Assembly (NCBI GenBank): GCA_019359315.1 | Contig: JAHHHO010000026.1 | Coordinates: 1 to 64,000, forward strand | Direction: 5' to 3' | DNA: 64,000 bases | Source of the DNA: Myxacorys californica WJT36-NPBG1 | Lineage (GTDB): Bacteria > Cyanobacteriota > Cyanobacteriia > Leptolyngbyales > Leptolyngbyaceae | Shown here: positions 46,649-55,750 of the stretch, piece by piece | Layout of the letters: every line of letters begins with the position of its first letter | How positions within the stretch are numbered: position 1 is the stretch's first letter | The notes under the pieces: model-generated | Databases searched by the model: none | The model's input: only the letters and a program-made list of their open reading frames with translations | What the model was told of the DNA's origin: nothing | Program-made: the position numbers and the translations under genes

Positions 46649-47314
46649 ATGCAACGACTTCGCTCTGGATTGCGCTCTGGATTGCTTGTAGGTTGCCTTA
46701 GCACAATGATGTGGAGTTTGGCAGAGCCAATCGCGACCTTCACCTCACCGTCTCCCGCCGCCGCACAGTTATTCAACAGCCCTCTCGATCAACTTCCGGT
46801 AGAACAACGAGTTGCGCTCAGAAAGGGTCAACCGTTGGTGACAGGCGAAAAGGGTCGGTACATGGCGAGAGTGCTGATTCCAACCTCGTCGGACATTGCT
46901 TGGTCCGTTTTAACCGATTACGGCAACCTATCAAAATTCATGCCAAACGTGGCATCGAGCAAAATTTTATCGGTCAATGGAAATCAGAAAGTCGTAGAGC
47001 AGATCGATGCTCGTCAGGTGTTTCTGCTCAGTATAAAATCTCGAATTCGGTCGGCAATCACCGAGCAAGCAAAGAGCCGAATTGATTTTCGGCAAGTCGA
47101 TGGCGATCTGCAAAGTCTACAAGGCTATTGGAAAATTGAGCCGATCGCACCCTATGCTGGGGCGAAGCCGACTCAAGTTTTGATTACTCAAGTCATCGAA
47201 GCGCAACCCAACTCCGCAACGCCAAAAGGCATTTTCTACAGTCTCTTTAAGGAATCTCTAGGCGAATCGATGAGCGCGATCGGGAAAGAAGCAGTGCGCA
47301 GAGGTCGCTCATAG
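46649..47314 (+). CDS. exported SRPBCC/START-like domain protein
   Basis: A 221-residue protein with a signal peptide (cleavage likely after SPAAA) and a START/Bet-v1-like (SRPBCC, polyketide cyclase) domain. The fold is recognisable from TSSDIAWSVLTDYGNLSKFMP and the later ITQVIEAQPNS and LGESMSAI helix. It probably binds a hydrophobic ligand in the periplasm or thylakoid lumen. GGGGAG eight bases before the ATG supports the start. A perfect 12-bp tandem repeat lies in its signal-peptide coding part. Confidence 0.8.
   Translation: MQRLRSGLRSGLLVGCLSTMMWSLAEPIATFTSPSPAAAQLFNSPLDQLPVEQRVALRKGQPLVTGEKGRYMARVLIPTSSDIAWSVLTDYGNLSKFMPNVASSKILSVNGNQKVVEQIDARQVFLLSIKSRIRSAITEQAKSRIDFRQVDGDLQSLQGYWKIEPIAPYAGAKPTQVLITQVIEAQPNSATPKGIFYSLFKESLGESMSAIGKEAVRRGRS
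46661..46684. repeat. 12-bp tandem repeat in the SRPBCC gene signal peptide
   Basis: CGCTCTGGATTG occurs twice in a row (46661-46672 and 46673-46684), giving the repeated RSGL in the N-terminus. The unit is a multiple of three. Confidence 0.85.
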
Positions 47315-47345
47315 ACCCTATTTCATAATTTCATAAATGTCTTCA

Positions 47346-48353
47346 TCAGCGTCGTTGAGGAGTCCCCCAAATCGGTAATTGATTCACCTGCTGTAGCGTT
47401 AGTTCAACGTGAGTCATTTGACTATTTGACACGGGTGCAAGTCCGAAGTAGCCTTGCTCGCCATCATGCTCGTGAGGACCGATCGTTCGCACGTTATAGC
47501 GTCCTTGCCACTTTGCCTGATTGAAGGGTGATCCCACAGTAATTCCCCAACGCGAGGGAAATATCCAGGCGCTAAGGTCTTCAATCCAATCTTGACTGCC
47601 TTGCAAATGATGAATCTGGTCAGGCGATTCAAATCCAACCTTTCCTCCAAAGTCTCCGCCGACCGACACGACAACCAGTTGAGGGTTGAGCCACTGCTTG
47701 AGATAAGACGCGGCACCCAACGCGACTTGGGCACCGCCGCTCGTACCAACTAGAATGACCTTGAGCGGTTGATCCGACTTTGGGGGAATGGGATGGGCGG
47801 CATTCATCCGATCGACAACCGCGATCGCAATACCTTGGTTATACACTTGACCGTAGCGCTCGTCAGCAGAAATCGCAAACCGCCACAAATTGCGGATCTT
47901 AATCAACACATCCGCATTTTTGAGCCATCCATCTGCTTGTTCGATCGCCGTCCAGACAGGAGCCAAAGTACGTTGTCCTCCTAGACTGGTGTTGCTGGCA
48001 GAATAGGGAAACACATCAGGCACAGCGACACAATTGGGGTGTTGCCGCGTCAGTTGATTCAGAAAAAACTCTTCGCCAGCGGTGAGTTGGTTTGCAGAGT
48101 AATCACCCACCCCTGGAAGATAAACAATATAACAATCAATCTTTGCTGCTGATGAAGGTTTGAGCAGCGTGCGTCCATTGGCTTGCCGTTTCGTTTCTCG
48201 CAGCCCAAGCGGCTCAGTGCTTTGGCTAAGCCACCAAGTCAGCGTTCCAACCGGGGCAAGGACGCCCCACACCAGTAGAATTCCTCCTCCCATTAGTAGA
48301 AGTCTGAGCGTACCGCCTTGTAACCATTGAAGTGAACGGGTCAGCCATCGCAT
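47346..48353 (-). CDS. membrane-anchored alpha/beta hydrolase-like protein
   Basis: A 335-residue protein with an N-terminal transmembrane helix (about 15-38) and an alpha/beta hydrolase-like domain. GTSGGAQVAL resembles a nucleophile elbow with Ser, and VYLPGVGDYSANQL resembles the oxyanion region. A candidate acid and histidine lie in later loops, so catalysis is plausible but not proven. I know of no assigned substrate. AAGGA before the ATG at 48353 is preferred to an in-frame start 24 codons upstream. Confidence 0.7.
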   Translation of the reverse strand: MRWLTRSLQWLQGGTLRLLLMGGGILLVWGVLAPVGTLTWWLSQSTEPLGLRETKRQANGRTLLKPSSAAKIDCYIVYLPGVGDYSANQLTAGEEFFLNQLTRQHPNCVAVPDVFPYSASNTSLGGQRTLAPVWTAIEQADGWLKNADVLIKIRNLWRFAISADERYGQVYNQGIAIAVVDRMNAAHPIPPKSDQPLKVILVGTSGGAQVALGAASYLKQWLNPQLVVVSVGGDFGGKVGFESPDQIHHLQGSQDWIEDLSAWIFPSRWGITVGSPFNQAKWQGRYNVRTIGPHEHDGEQGYFGLAPVSNSQMTHVELTLQQVNQLPIWGTPQRR

Positions 48354-48471
48354 ATTCCATGATCCTTGGAAAGAATCGATTCTTACGTAAAAAGAAACAC
48401 AAAGACACTGCGTACCATCATACAATCAGGCTTGCAGACTCAGTTCCATCGTTCAGAAGGCAGCAAGTTCC

Positions 48472-49032
48472 ATGAGTCAATTGTCAAAACCCAGTTTATG
48501 GACGACATTGCGCTATGCACTAGCGCTCAATGGCAATTTCTACGAGAATGCTCGGAACACACCTAGAAACCGTCGAATTGCGTTGACGATTGTGTTGATG
48601 GCAGCATTCTCACATCTATTAGGTAGTACAGCAATTTTATTAATCAATCGCGCTACACTTCCTGTGCTGCTGTTAGCACTATTGCTCGATGGGTTAAGCG
48701 TTGTTTGTGGCTATTTTTTTTGGACATTCGCCGTGTGGAAAGTTGGGCAATGGCTCAAGCCCATTGATCCTACCTATCGAGAGCTACTGAGCCCGATTGG
48801 ATTCGCGTATGCCCCGCAAGTCTTAAACTTTCTTACCTTAGTTCCATTATTAGGACGACCGATTGAGTTAATTCTGTCAATCTGGAGTTTGTTAGCAGTG
48901 ATTGTGGCCGTGAGACAGGGACTCGACATTGGAACTCGCCGAGCAGCGCTTATTAGTGTGGTTGGATGGTTGCCGCTGCAAACAGCAATTGGCTTTGTGC
49001 AGGTATTGGAGCAGAAACTCGTTCAATCCTAA
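48472..49032 (+). CDS. YIP1-family-like membrane protein
   Basis: A 186-residue protein with about five transmembrane helices. The pattern (LWTTLRYALALNGNFYENARN, then helices and PIGFAYAPQVLNFL) fits the YIP1/Yip1-related family of bacterial membrane proteins of unknown role. It is a single gene on the plus strand, 118 bases before the M48-like gene and possibly co-transcribed with it. Confidence 0.7.
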   Translation: MSQLSKPSLWTTLRYALALNGNFYENARNTPRNRRIALTIVLMAAFSHLLGSTAILLINRATLPVLLLALLLDGLSVVCGYFFWTFAVWKVGQWLKPIDPTYRELLSPIGFAYAPQVLNFLTLVPLLGRPIELILSIWSLLAVIVAVRQGLDIGTRRAALISVVGWLPLQTAIGFVQVLEQKLVQS

Positions 49033-49149
49033 CTTGCTCCCCGATCGACTAAATAGCGATCGGGTCATTTGAAAGCTCCTGTTCAAAAAATATACAACCT
49101 ACGCAGAGTTTCGCGGGTATCCTGAAAGCGCTGTGTCTAAAAGTACCTT

Positions 49150-51501
49150 ATGCAAGCGTTTCCAGATCCGGCGTCTGATGCCTCTGTTTTGGAGACAGGA
49201 CTTACGGCAGTTAAACAAGAGGACTATCAGGGCGCGATCGCAGCCCTAGAGCAGTACTTAACCTCTACTGTTGAAAAAGATACTCCCAATAGCATCAAAG
49301 CTCAGATGGGATTGATCGTGGCATATTCGCGCCAGGATCGGATCGGGGATGCGATCGCGCTCTGTCAACCTCTCCACAACAGCCAAAATCGCAAGGTGCA
49401 AGATTGGGCAACTCGGATGCTAACCGAGTTGAGCAGCCAAGCTAAGCCGATCGAAACAGGATTCACTCTCCTAGAGGCTGTGCCCAAAGCCCCCCGACGC
49501 ACTTTTGAACTGTCCTCTAACCATTCTCCCCAACGCCAATCTTCCCAACGCAGCCCCAAGATGACTGCGGCTCAAACTGAGACTCTTTCTTCAAGCACTC
49601 TTTCTTCAAGCAAGATACCCCTAACCCTCAAAACGCTTCCCTCTTCTAGTCCTTCATCACATTCCACGCCCCACAACACTCATCTTTGGCGCAACGCTGG
49701 GCGCTCCCAACGCTGGCAACCGTTAACTAAACTAAGCCCTGCTCGGCTGCAATGGGCAGAAATGGGTACGATCGCAGCCTTACTCTTGCTCATCTGCGGT
49801 TTATTTGCTTCAACTAGCGCCGTTCAAGTCCTGTGGCTGCGCTTTGCAACGAAGCATCTCAAGTGGTCAGCCTTTATTCCTCCAATCTCGACGCCATTTT
49901 GGTTCATTGTTCTGGCATTAGTGGGACTTTTCATCGCGTCGCCGTGGATTCTGGATGCTCTTCTCAAGTATTTGTACGGAATGCGATCGCTCTCGACGGC
50001 CTCTCTCGCCAAATACAGCGCTGAAACTCATCGATTGCTTCCTCGCTTTTCTCAACAGCACCATATTTCGCTACCCACCTTAGGACTCTTGCCAACGGAA
50101 GCACCTTTAGCGTTTACCTATGGTTCTCATCCCAAAATGGCACGAATTGTGGTCAGCCAAGGCTTGCTAGACCAGTTAGAAGACGATGAGATCGCGGCAG
50201 TCTACGCGGGTGAGCTTGCCCATATTGCCAACTGGAGTTTTGCTCTCATGTCGCTTGTTGCGGTTGTGATCCAGCTTCCCTACGTGCTGTACTGGCAAGC
50301 AGCAAGGCTTAGCGATTGGATGCAGCAGCGTGCCCGCCTTGGGCAGAAAGAGAATCAGTGGATTGCTCTGCTATTAAAGGGTGGAGCGACGGTCATTGCG
50401 ATCGCGTCCACAACCAGCTACGGCATTTTTCGTCTGTTACGTTGGTCAGGGCTATGGCTTGCTAAAGCGCGAATTCGATATAGCGATCGCGCCGCCTGTA
50501 ATCTCACTGGCAACCCAAACGGGCTAGCGCGAGCCGTCTTGAAAATTGCGATCGCAACCACTCAAACCATTCAACAGCACAGGCAAACAGATTATCTACT
50601 TGAAGGATTTGAATTATTGTCGCCCATCGGCTACCGCAATGCGCTACACATCGGCAGTGTGACGGATCAAACCGCATTGAAACCGCGGCTGCTCTGGGAT
50701 CAAATCAATCCCGATCGACACTGGTTAGCTCTTAATAATTCGCATTCACTCATGGGTGAGCGCTGCCAGCAGTTAATGCATTACGCCAACTACTGGCAGC
50801 TAGAACCGGAAGTAGAGCTAGAACCCTCTCCTGAGCTAATAAGAAGCAAAATTTGGCTGCAAGGTGCGCCGCTTTGGGGAGTTGGAATTGGAGGTGCGAT
50901 CGCGCTTTTGCTCTGGCTAACTGCTCATCTTGCGTATCGCTTAGGGCATCAACAGCTCAACTGGTTAGCCACCGACTACAGGCTGTTTTTCAGTTTTACG
51001 CTCATGGGCTTTGGTATTGGCACAATTCTGCGCTTCAACTCATTTTTTCCAGACCTCCACTCTGTCGAAGGATCTGCTCAGGCATCAGAACAAACCGCCC
51101 TTTTGCCACTGATCATCCAACCTGACGCGGCTCCGGTCGATAGTCATCCGATTCGGCTAACCGGAACCTTACTGGGACGAACCGGAGTTGGAAATGCGTT
51201 AGCACAAGATTTACTCTTGCAAACCTCAGACGGGTTGATTTCACTGCATTATCTGTCTCAACTGGGTGCAATTGGAAATTTGCTGCCACAACCGACTCGT
51301 CCTCAAGATCTGATTCAGCGATCGGTTGTAGTTACAGGTTGGTTTCGCCGAGGCGCAACACCTTGGGTTGATGTAGCCACGATTAGATCTGAAAAAAAGG
51401 GCAGATCTGAAAGGGGACAGAGTTGTCGGAGCGGTCATCAAAGTTGGTCTGCCCTTCTCGCGGCGATCGCAACCTTAATCGGCGTTCTTCTCATCCTATA
51501 G
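49150..51501 (+). CDS. TPR plus M48-like membrane pseudoprotease
   Basis: A 783-residue protein. Residues 1-110 look like TPR repeats. A long Ser/Pro-rich linker (115-190) leads to a polytopic M48 (HtpX/CAAX-protease-like) region (200-580) and a C-terminal OB-like soluble segment with a final helix. Where M48 enzymes have HExxH, this reads Gly354-Glu-Leu-Ala-His358 (AGELAH). The usual third zinc ligand is also gone (RIRYSDRAA instead of an E-x3-D pattern). It keeps the fold but probably not zinc proteolysis. The intact paralogue at 58.5 kb gives a control. Confidence 0.78.
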   Translation: MQAFPDPASDASVLETGLTAVKQEDYQGAIAALEQYLTSTVEKDTPNSIKAQMGLIVAYSRQDRIGDAIALCQPLHNSQNRKVQDWATRMLTELSSQAKPIETGFTLLEAVPKAPRRTFELSSNHSPQRQSSQRSPKMTAAQTETLSSSTLSSSKIPLTLKTLPSSSPSSHSTPHNTHLWRNAGRSQRWQPLTKLSPARLQWAEMGTIAALLLLICGLFASTSAVQVLWLRFATKHLKWSAFIPPISTPFWFIVLALVGLFIASPWILDALLKYLYGMRSLSTASLAKYSAETHRLLPRFSQQHHISLPTLGLLPTEAPLAFTYGSHPKMARIVVSQGLLDQLEDDEIAAVYAGELAHIANWSFALMSLVAVVIQLPYVLYWQAARLSDWMQQRARLGQKENQWIALLLKGGATVIAIASTTSYGIFRLLRWSGLWLAKARIRYSDRAACNLTGNPNGLARAVLKIAIATTQTIQQHRQTDYLLEGFELLSPIGYRNALHIGSVTDQTALKPRLLWDQINPDRHWLALNNSHSLMGERCQQLMHYANYWQLEPEVELEPSPELIRSKIWLQGAPLWGVGIGGAIALLLWLTAHLAYRLGHQQLNWLATDYRLFFSFTLMGFGIGTILRFNSFFPDLHSVEGSAQASEQTALLPLIIQPDAAPVDSHPIRLTGTLLGRTGVGNALAQDLLLQTSDGLISLHYLSQLGAIGNLLPQPTRPQDLIQRSVVVTGWFRRGATPWVDVATIRSEKKGRSERGQSCRSGHQSWSALLAAIATLIGVLLIL

Positions 51502-51549
51502 GGGCATCTTCATGAACAATAGTTGCGATTGTGCAGCTAAAAATATAAC

Positions 51550-51707
51550 ATTTCTTTACAGAAGTCTGATACTCCGGGCATGGCTCAGTTCAGTAGTGTC
51601 CTTAGCGATTGAGTTCGCGGATACAGTCTTGATCTCAAGACTTCGGTATCAGAATCTCCTCCCAACACAGCAAATTTACCAGTCGCTTTTTCTGCGGCTG
51701 GTTTTTA
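51550..51707 (+). ncRNA. candidate small RNA with three stems and a terminator
   Basis: TATAAC at 51544 could be a -10 box. A long dyad GATACT/AGTGTC (51568-51600) is followed by a strong hairpin GATAC-AGTCTTG-loop-CAAGACT-TCG-GTATC (51620-51650), a single-stranded stretch with CTCCTCCCAACAC, and a terminator stem ACCAGTCGC/GCGGCTGGT (51678-51702) followed by TTTTATT. The order hairpin, CTCCTC linker, terminator resembles cyanobacterial Yfr1, but the exact Yfr1 motif is not present. Evidence is structural only. Confidence 0.5.
51678..51707 (+). terminator. factor-independent terminator of the candidate sRNA
   Basis: ACCAGTCGC (51678-51686) pairs with GCGGCTGGT (51694-51702) with one G-U pair, followed by TTTTATT. 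It is about 175 bases beyond the M48-like stop, so it may also end that transcript. Confidence 0.75.
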
Positions 51708-52198
51708 TTGACAGATAACGGTAAGTGATCGCTTTAATACAACTTCTTTGTAACCTAGTTGTTTTGTAGCCCATTGAGAGATTTATTTTGAGTAGGAACT
51801 CTAAATCCGAATGGTATTCTATGCTCTTGGGCGGAAATCCGTTTTCAAATCTGTTTTGCAGTAAGTCCGCGTGATACCTTTAGAAGTGGCATGAATATCC
51901 TGGGGACGCGATCTGTATGGGAATGCAGAACCGCAATCCTCCAGTAGTGACCAAACACTCAGATAGTCCCGCTTTACATTTACCTATTTCCGGTTTCTAG
52001 ATGAAGCGACGTGAGATAGTGACTAAGCGGCTTTATTCAAATCGACTATGTGTGCTGTTGCGGTTGGCGAGAGGAGGAAGTTCGTGATAACGAGGTCTAC
52101 CTAGTCTATCCTCAGCCAATAGCAAGGAAGTGTTATTATCCAACGCGGCTCATTGGGTCGGCGCAGTGTATTAGGATCAAGGTCTGGAGGTGTTGCGT

Positions 52199-52672
52199 AT
52201 GTCAGTTCGGTTATATGTGGGCAATTTGCCCGAAGATCTCACTAAACAAGAATTAGAAACGGTATTTGCAGATGCGGGTGAAGGCGTAACAGCAAAAATC
52301 ATCACAGATCGCAAAACTGGTAAATGTCGCGGATTCGGGTTTGTCACTGTTAAAAGTGATGAGCAAGCCGATGAAGTCATTGAGAAATACAATGGCACCA
52401 CGATCAAGGAGAACGCGATCAAGATTGAAAAGGCGTTGCCTCGTGCCAAAGGTGAAGCTGAAGGCGCTCCTGCTGAAGGAGCAGCGCCTGCCAGCAGTAC
52501 AGCATCTGGCGGTAAGCGCAAAAGCAACAACACGGCTAATGCAAATGCCAATAACAATAAGTCCCGCCGTAGCGGTGCGCCTGAGTCAGACTCCGTACAG
52601 CCCGATCCTCGTTGGGCACAAGATCTTGAGAAGCTAAAGCAGCTTTTAGCCGCCCAAACCAGCAATTCTTAA
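52199..52672 (+). CDS. RRM-type RNA-binding protein (Rbp)
   Basis: A 157-residue protein with a single RNA-recognition motif (1-82): RNP2 LYVGNL and RNP1 KCRGFGFVTV. A low-complexity tail (Ala/Gly/Asn-rich) and a short amphipathic end (RWAQDLEKLKQLLAAQ) follow. Cyanobacterial Rbps are often cold-induced or bind mRNAs near thylakoid membranes. GGAGG eight bases before the ATG at 52199 sets the start; the long leader may carry cold-shock control. A terminator follows. Confidence 0.92.
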   Translation: MSVRLYVGNLPEDLTKQELETVFADAGEGVTAKIITDRKTGKCRGFGFVTVKSDEQADEVIEKYNGTTIKENAIKIEKALPRAKGEAEGAPAEGAAPASSTASGGKRKSNNTANANANNNKSRRSGAPESDSVQPDPRWAQDLEKLKQLLAAQTSNS

Positions 52673-52754
52673 CGAGCAATGTCTTACCCTAATGGCTAAG
52701 AGTTGTTGACTTCATTGCCAGGTTTCAAGCGACTACTTTAAGCGCTTATTTTGA

Positions 52755-52806
52755 AACACCTACTAACCTTGAGGGTGAATTTTTCATTCCGAGGTTAGTG
52801 GGTGTT
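52755..52806 (+). terminator. terminator after the RNA-binding-protein gene
   Basis: AACACCTACTAACCT (52755-52769) pairs with AGGTTAGTGGGTGTT (52792-52806) with one G-U pair, and TATT follows. It lies 82 bases after the stop codon. Confidence 0.75.
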
Positions 52807-52901
52807 TATTGCATCGGTTAAAATATTTGCGGAAACTGCTGAAGTGCAGAGCCTGCTAAGAGGGGCATTCTGAAGCCTGCTAGTCTATATCAACGCAGGC
52901 G

Positions 52902-54251
52902 ATGAATCGGCTCAGTCAGGAAGCATTTAACATTCTTCAAATCGAGATTCAGACTCACATGAGTCGGGATTTAGCATGGCAAGTTCAGCGAGAAATTGTG
53001 CTTCGACGCTTAGAGAAGTTGACGCTTCAAGAGGGCACTCCCCTTGGTCATGCCGACCTTCGAGATGCGATCGTTGATCTACTCCCTGACTTTAAAGAGA
53101 AAGCTATTCGAGCTGCCGCGATCGCGAATCGCCCGCCTTCGTCCCGTTGGACAGGAATAAAGCTTGGCATTCCGTTCAAAGTCCGATTAGCGCTGATGGC
53201 GTTAGGCACGACGATCGGTGGAGTCTTGATCGCCAATCTGCCGATTCCAGCCATTCGGTTTCCGGTGGCTCAAGCGGCTCCTTTTCTGCTGACACCGAGC
53301 TATGTCAGTATGGACCATCACTATCGTCGGGCGATCACACTGGTAGAGCAAGCCGATCAGTTGGTCAATCAATCCACCGCGTTTGAGGATTTGGAGTTGG
53401 GCAGCACCAAAGTAAAGGACGCTCAACAACATTTAGATGCCTTGCCAGTCTGGTTTTTGGGGCAGTATCCAACGGCATACTGTCAGTGGTCTAACTGTTA
53501 CTGGCGGTTCACCCAAGATGAGTTTCGAGCAGCTCGCCAAGACGTAGCACGCATGGAGGCAACGCTGTTTCAAGAACACAATGCTCGCACCGAGTTAGTC
53601 AAGGCAGAACAGGCATTAGCAGACGCTAAGCAAGCCTTGCAGCAGGCGAAAGGAGCAGAGCGACGTAAAACGATTTCTGAATGGCAAGGGGCGATCGATA
53701 GCCTGGAGCAAATTCCATCCCAAACGTTAGCAGGTCGAATGGCTCAAGAAAAGCTGGTCGTTGCGAAGCGCGACTTTGAGCAAACAACCGGAGCAGAAGT
53801 TGCACATACGCTTTCGACAAATCTCATTGGAGCGGCAAAGCAATTTGCAACGGCTGCTCAGCATCCAGACCAAAAGCCGCCTCATGATGTGGGTCAACTT
53901 CGAGCCATTGAAGACTTATGGGAAGAGGCGATCGCGCCCCTAATTAAAATTTCTGAACGTGATGCCGATTATCCTGAGGCTCAAAAACTATTGGTGACTT
54001 ACAAAAAAGCGCGGGCGTACGTCAAAATTCAACTTCAAGCGGAGGAAGAATCTACTCGCGCTTATGGTAAAGCTCAGCAGTTAACGCAGCAATTGATGAC
54101 AAACGCAGAAAATCCGTTCACGATGAATCGCGCTCAAGTTTCTAGCCGATTGCAGACGATCATCCAAGAGCTTGAAAAGGTAAAACAAGGTACAACACCC
54201 TACACCGATGCACAAACACTCATAGAATCTGCCAAAAAACGGCTGAATTAG
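52902..54251 (+). CDS. membrane-anchored coiled-coil protein of unknown function
   Basis: A 449-residue protein. Residues 1-85 are a cytosolic helical part, about 95-118 form a transmembrane helix, and the rest is a long helical, probably extracytoplasmic, region with coiled coils (about 225-275 and 330-449) and a Trp/Cys-rich patch (CQWSNCYW). I do not recognise the family. Helix and Gln/Ala-rich repeats suggest a structural or scaffold role. It stands alone upstream of ndhO. Confidence 0.75.
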   Translation: MNRLSQEAFNILQIEIQTHMSRDLAWQVQREIVLRRLEKLTLQEGTPLGHADLRDAIVDLLPDFKEKAIRAAAIANRPPSSRWTGIKLGIPFKVRLALMALGTTIGGVLIANLPIPAIRFPVAQAAPFLLTPSYVSMDHHYRRAITLVEQADQLVNQSTAFEDLELGSTKVKDAQQHLDALPVWFLGQYPTAYCQWSNCYWRFTQDEFRAARQDVARMEATLFQEHNARTELVKAEQALADAKQALQQAKGAERRKTISEWQGAIDSLEQIPSQTLAGRMAQEKLVVAKRDFEQTTGAEVAHTLSTNLIGAAKQFATAAQHPDQKPPHDVGQLRAIEDLWEEAIAPLIKISERDADYPEAQKLLVTYKKARAYVKIQLQAEEESTRAYGKAQQLTQQLMTNAENPFTMNRAQVSSRLQTIIQELEKVKQGTTPYTDAQTLIESAKKRLN

Positions 54252-54305
54252 CGGACGACAACCGCCTAAAATGCTATGTAACGAAATGCAATGCGTGAGG
54301 TAGCC

Positions 54306-54524
54306 ATGGCAGTTAAGAAAGGCGATATGGTTCGAGTGGTGCGGGAAAAGCTAGAAAACAGTTTAGAAGCGCAAGCGAGCGACCCCCGCTTTCCGTCCTA
54401 CATTTTTGAGACTCAAGGCGAAGTAATCGAAACCAAAGGCGACTATGCCTTTGTCAAGTTCGGCATCGTTCCGACACCCAATGTTTGGCTCAAATTCGAT
54501 CAGCTTGAACCGTTTAAAAAATAA
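54306..54524 (+). CDS. ndhO: NAD(P)H-quinone oxidoreductase subunit O
   Basis: A 72-residue hydrophilic protein specific to cyanobacterial and chloroplast NDH-1. [40 protein letters not shown] and [10 protein letters not shown] match the subunit closely. It binds the membrane-facing side of the complex that oxidises ferredoxin in cyclic electron flow. GAGGT before the ATG at 54306 supports this start over one five codons upstream. Confidence 0.95.
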   Translation: MAVKKGDMVRVVREKLENSLEAQASDPRFPSYIFETQGEVIETKGDYAFVKFGIVPTPNVWLKFDQLEPFKK

Positions 54525-54645
54525 GGAGCACTTGCAGCGATCGCATTCTCCCTACGATCGCCTCTTTCTGAACAATCGTTAAATCACTCCAGCGAAAATG
54601 CTCACCCTCTATATCAGGACGTTAAACTTGCGTTAGATACCCAAA

Positions 54646-54684
54646 TTCGTAGTTTGTGAAGCCTTCACGCTCCCAAACTACGAA
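54646..54684. repeat. dispersed-repeat-like hairpin in front of mdh
   Basis: TTCGTAGTTTG (54646-54656) pairs with CAAACTACGAA (54674-54684), and an inner GTGAA/TTCAC pair extends it. It lies 17 bases before the mdh start codon and resembles the repeat at 35872-35909. It may influence mdh translation or be a remnant of a small mobile repeat. Confidence 0.6.
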
Positions 54685-54700
54685 CTACGCAGTACAACTT

Positions 54701-55654
54701 ATGGCATCTTGTACACAGGTCCAAGTAACCGTGATTGGTGCAGGCAATGTTGGCAGTTCGCTCGCTCAGCGCATTGCCGAAAAAGATTTAGCGGATGTAG
54801 TTTTGCTCGATGTGGTGAGCGGGCGTCCTCAAGGACTAGCGTTAGATTTGATCGAAGCGCGAGGCATCGAACGACACAATCGAAAAATCAGTGGAACGAT
54901 AGATTACACAGACACTGCCAATTCAAGCGTAGTGGTAATTACCGCTGGATTGCCGCGTAAGCCCGGTCTCAGTCGCGATGACTTGCTGCTCACCAATGCC
55001 AAGATTGTGCGAGACACGGTGAGAGGTGCGATCGCGCACTCTCCCGACGCTGTGTTTGTGATCGTCACGAATCCCCTAGACGTGATGACCTATCTCGCTT
55101 GGAAAACCAGCGGTCTTCCCGCTCATCAAGTCATGGGCATGGCAGGCGTTCTCGATTCTGCTCGATTTCAAACCTTTATCGCAATGGAGCTGAATGTGTC
55201 TGCCGCTGATGTCCACGCGACGGTTTTGGGTGGACACGGCGATCTGATGGTTCCTTTACCTCGCTATTCCACCGTTGGCGGCATTCCTATCACAGAACTA
55301 ATGGATCAAGCGACGCTCGATCGTTTAATCGATCGCACCCGGAATGGTGGGGCAGAAATCGTTGAGTTGATGCAGACCGGAAGCGCCTTTTTTGCACCTG
55401 CATCCTCTGCGGCCCTGATGGTAGAAGCCATTCTTCACAATCAATCCCGTCTGCTGCCCGTCGCGGCTTACCTGCAAGGAGAATACGGTCTAAACGATGT
55501 CTTCATCGGCGTTCCGTGTCGAATTGGTTGTCAAGGCATTGAAAACATTCTGGAGATGCCGCTTACAGAGTCAGAACGAGAGGCACTGCATCGCTCGGCT
55601 CAATCCGTACGGCAGAACGTCGATCGGGCACTGGAATTGTTAGGAAACACCTAA
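54701..55654 (+). CDS. mdh: malate dehydrogenase
   Basis: A 317-residue NAD-dependent dehydrogenase of the lactate/malate family. It has a Rossmann motif (VIGAGNVGSSLA), the mobile-loop arginines in GLPRKPGLSRDDLL, the NPLDVMTYLAWK segment, and the catalytic His in VLGGHGDLMVP. It interconverts malate and oxaloacetate in the cytosol. The Arg at the mobile loop and NPLD favour malate over lactate. The ATG at 54701 starts the conserved region; a GTG at 54656 lies inside the hairpin region. Confidence 0.93.
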   Translation: MASCTQVQVTVIGAGNVGSSLAQRIAEKDLADVVLLDVVSGRPQGLALDLIEARGIERHNRKISGTIDYTDTANSSVVVITAGLPRKPGLSRDDLLLTNAKIVRDTVRGAIAHSPDAVFVIVTNPLDVMTYLAWKTSGLPAHQVMGMAGVLDSARFQTFIAMELNVSAADVHATVLGGHGDLMVPLPRYSTVGGIPITELMDQATLDRLIDRTRNGGAEIVELMQTGSAFFAPASSAALMVEAILHNQSRLLPVAAYLQGEYGLNDVFIGVPCRIGCQGIENILEMPLTESEREALHRSAQSVRQNVDRALELLGNT

Positions 55655-55750
55655 AAACTTTTCTCAGGTCTTCTCCTAAGAAGGAGTTGCGATCAGGCGC
55701 AACAAGGCACACTAAAGCTGATCAAGCTATTTTCAATAGTACACCCAACC

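Larger units (their letters stand above)
51502..52198. other. intergenic region with a candidate sRNA and the rbp leader
   Basis: About 700 bases. The left part holds a candidate small RNA (51550-51707). The right part, before the RNA-binding-protein gene, is a long leader ending in GGAGG eight bases before the ATG. No other gene is supported. Confidence 0.5.

Noticed and set aside
51512-51718. 68-codon frame over the candidate sRNA
   Set aside because: It reads through the hairpins and the terminator and has no ribosome binding site.
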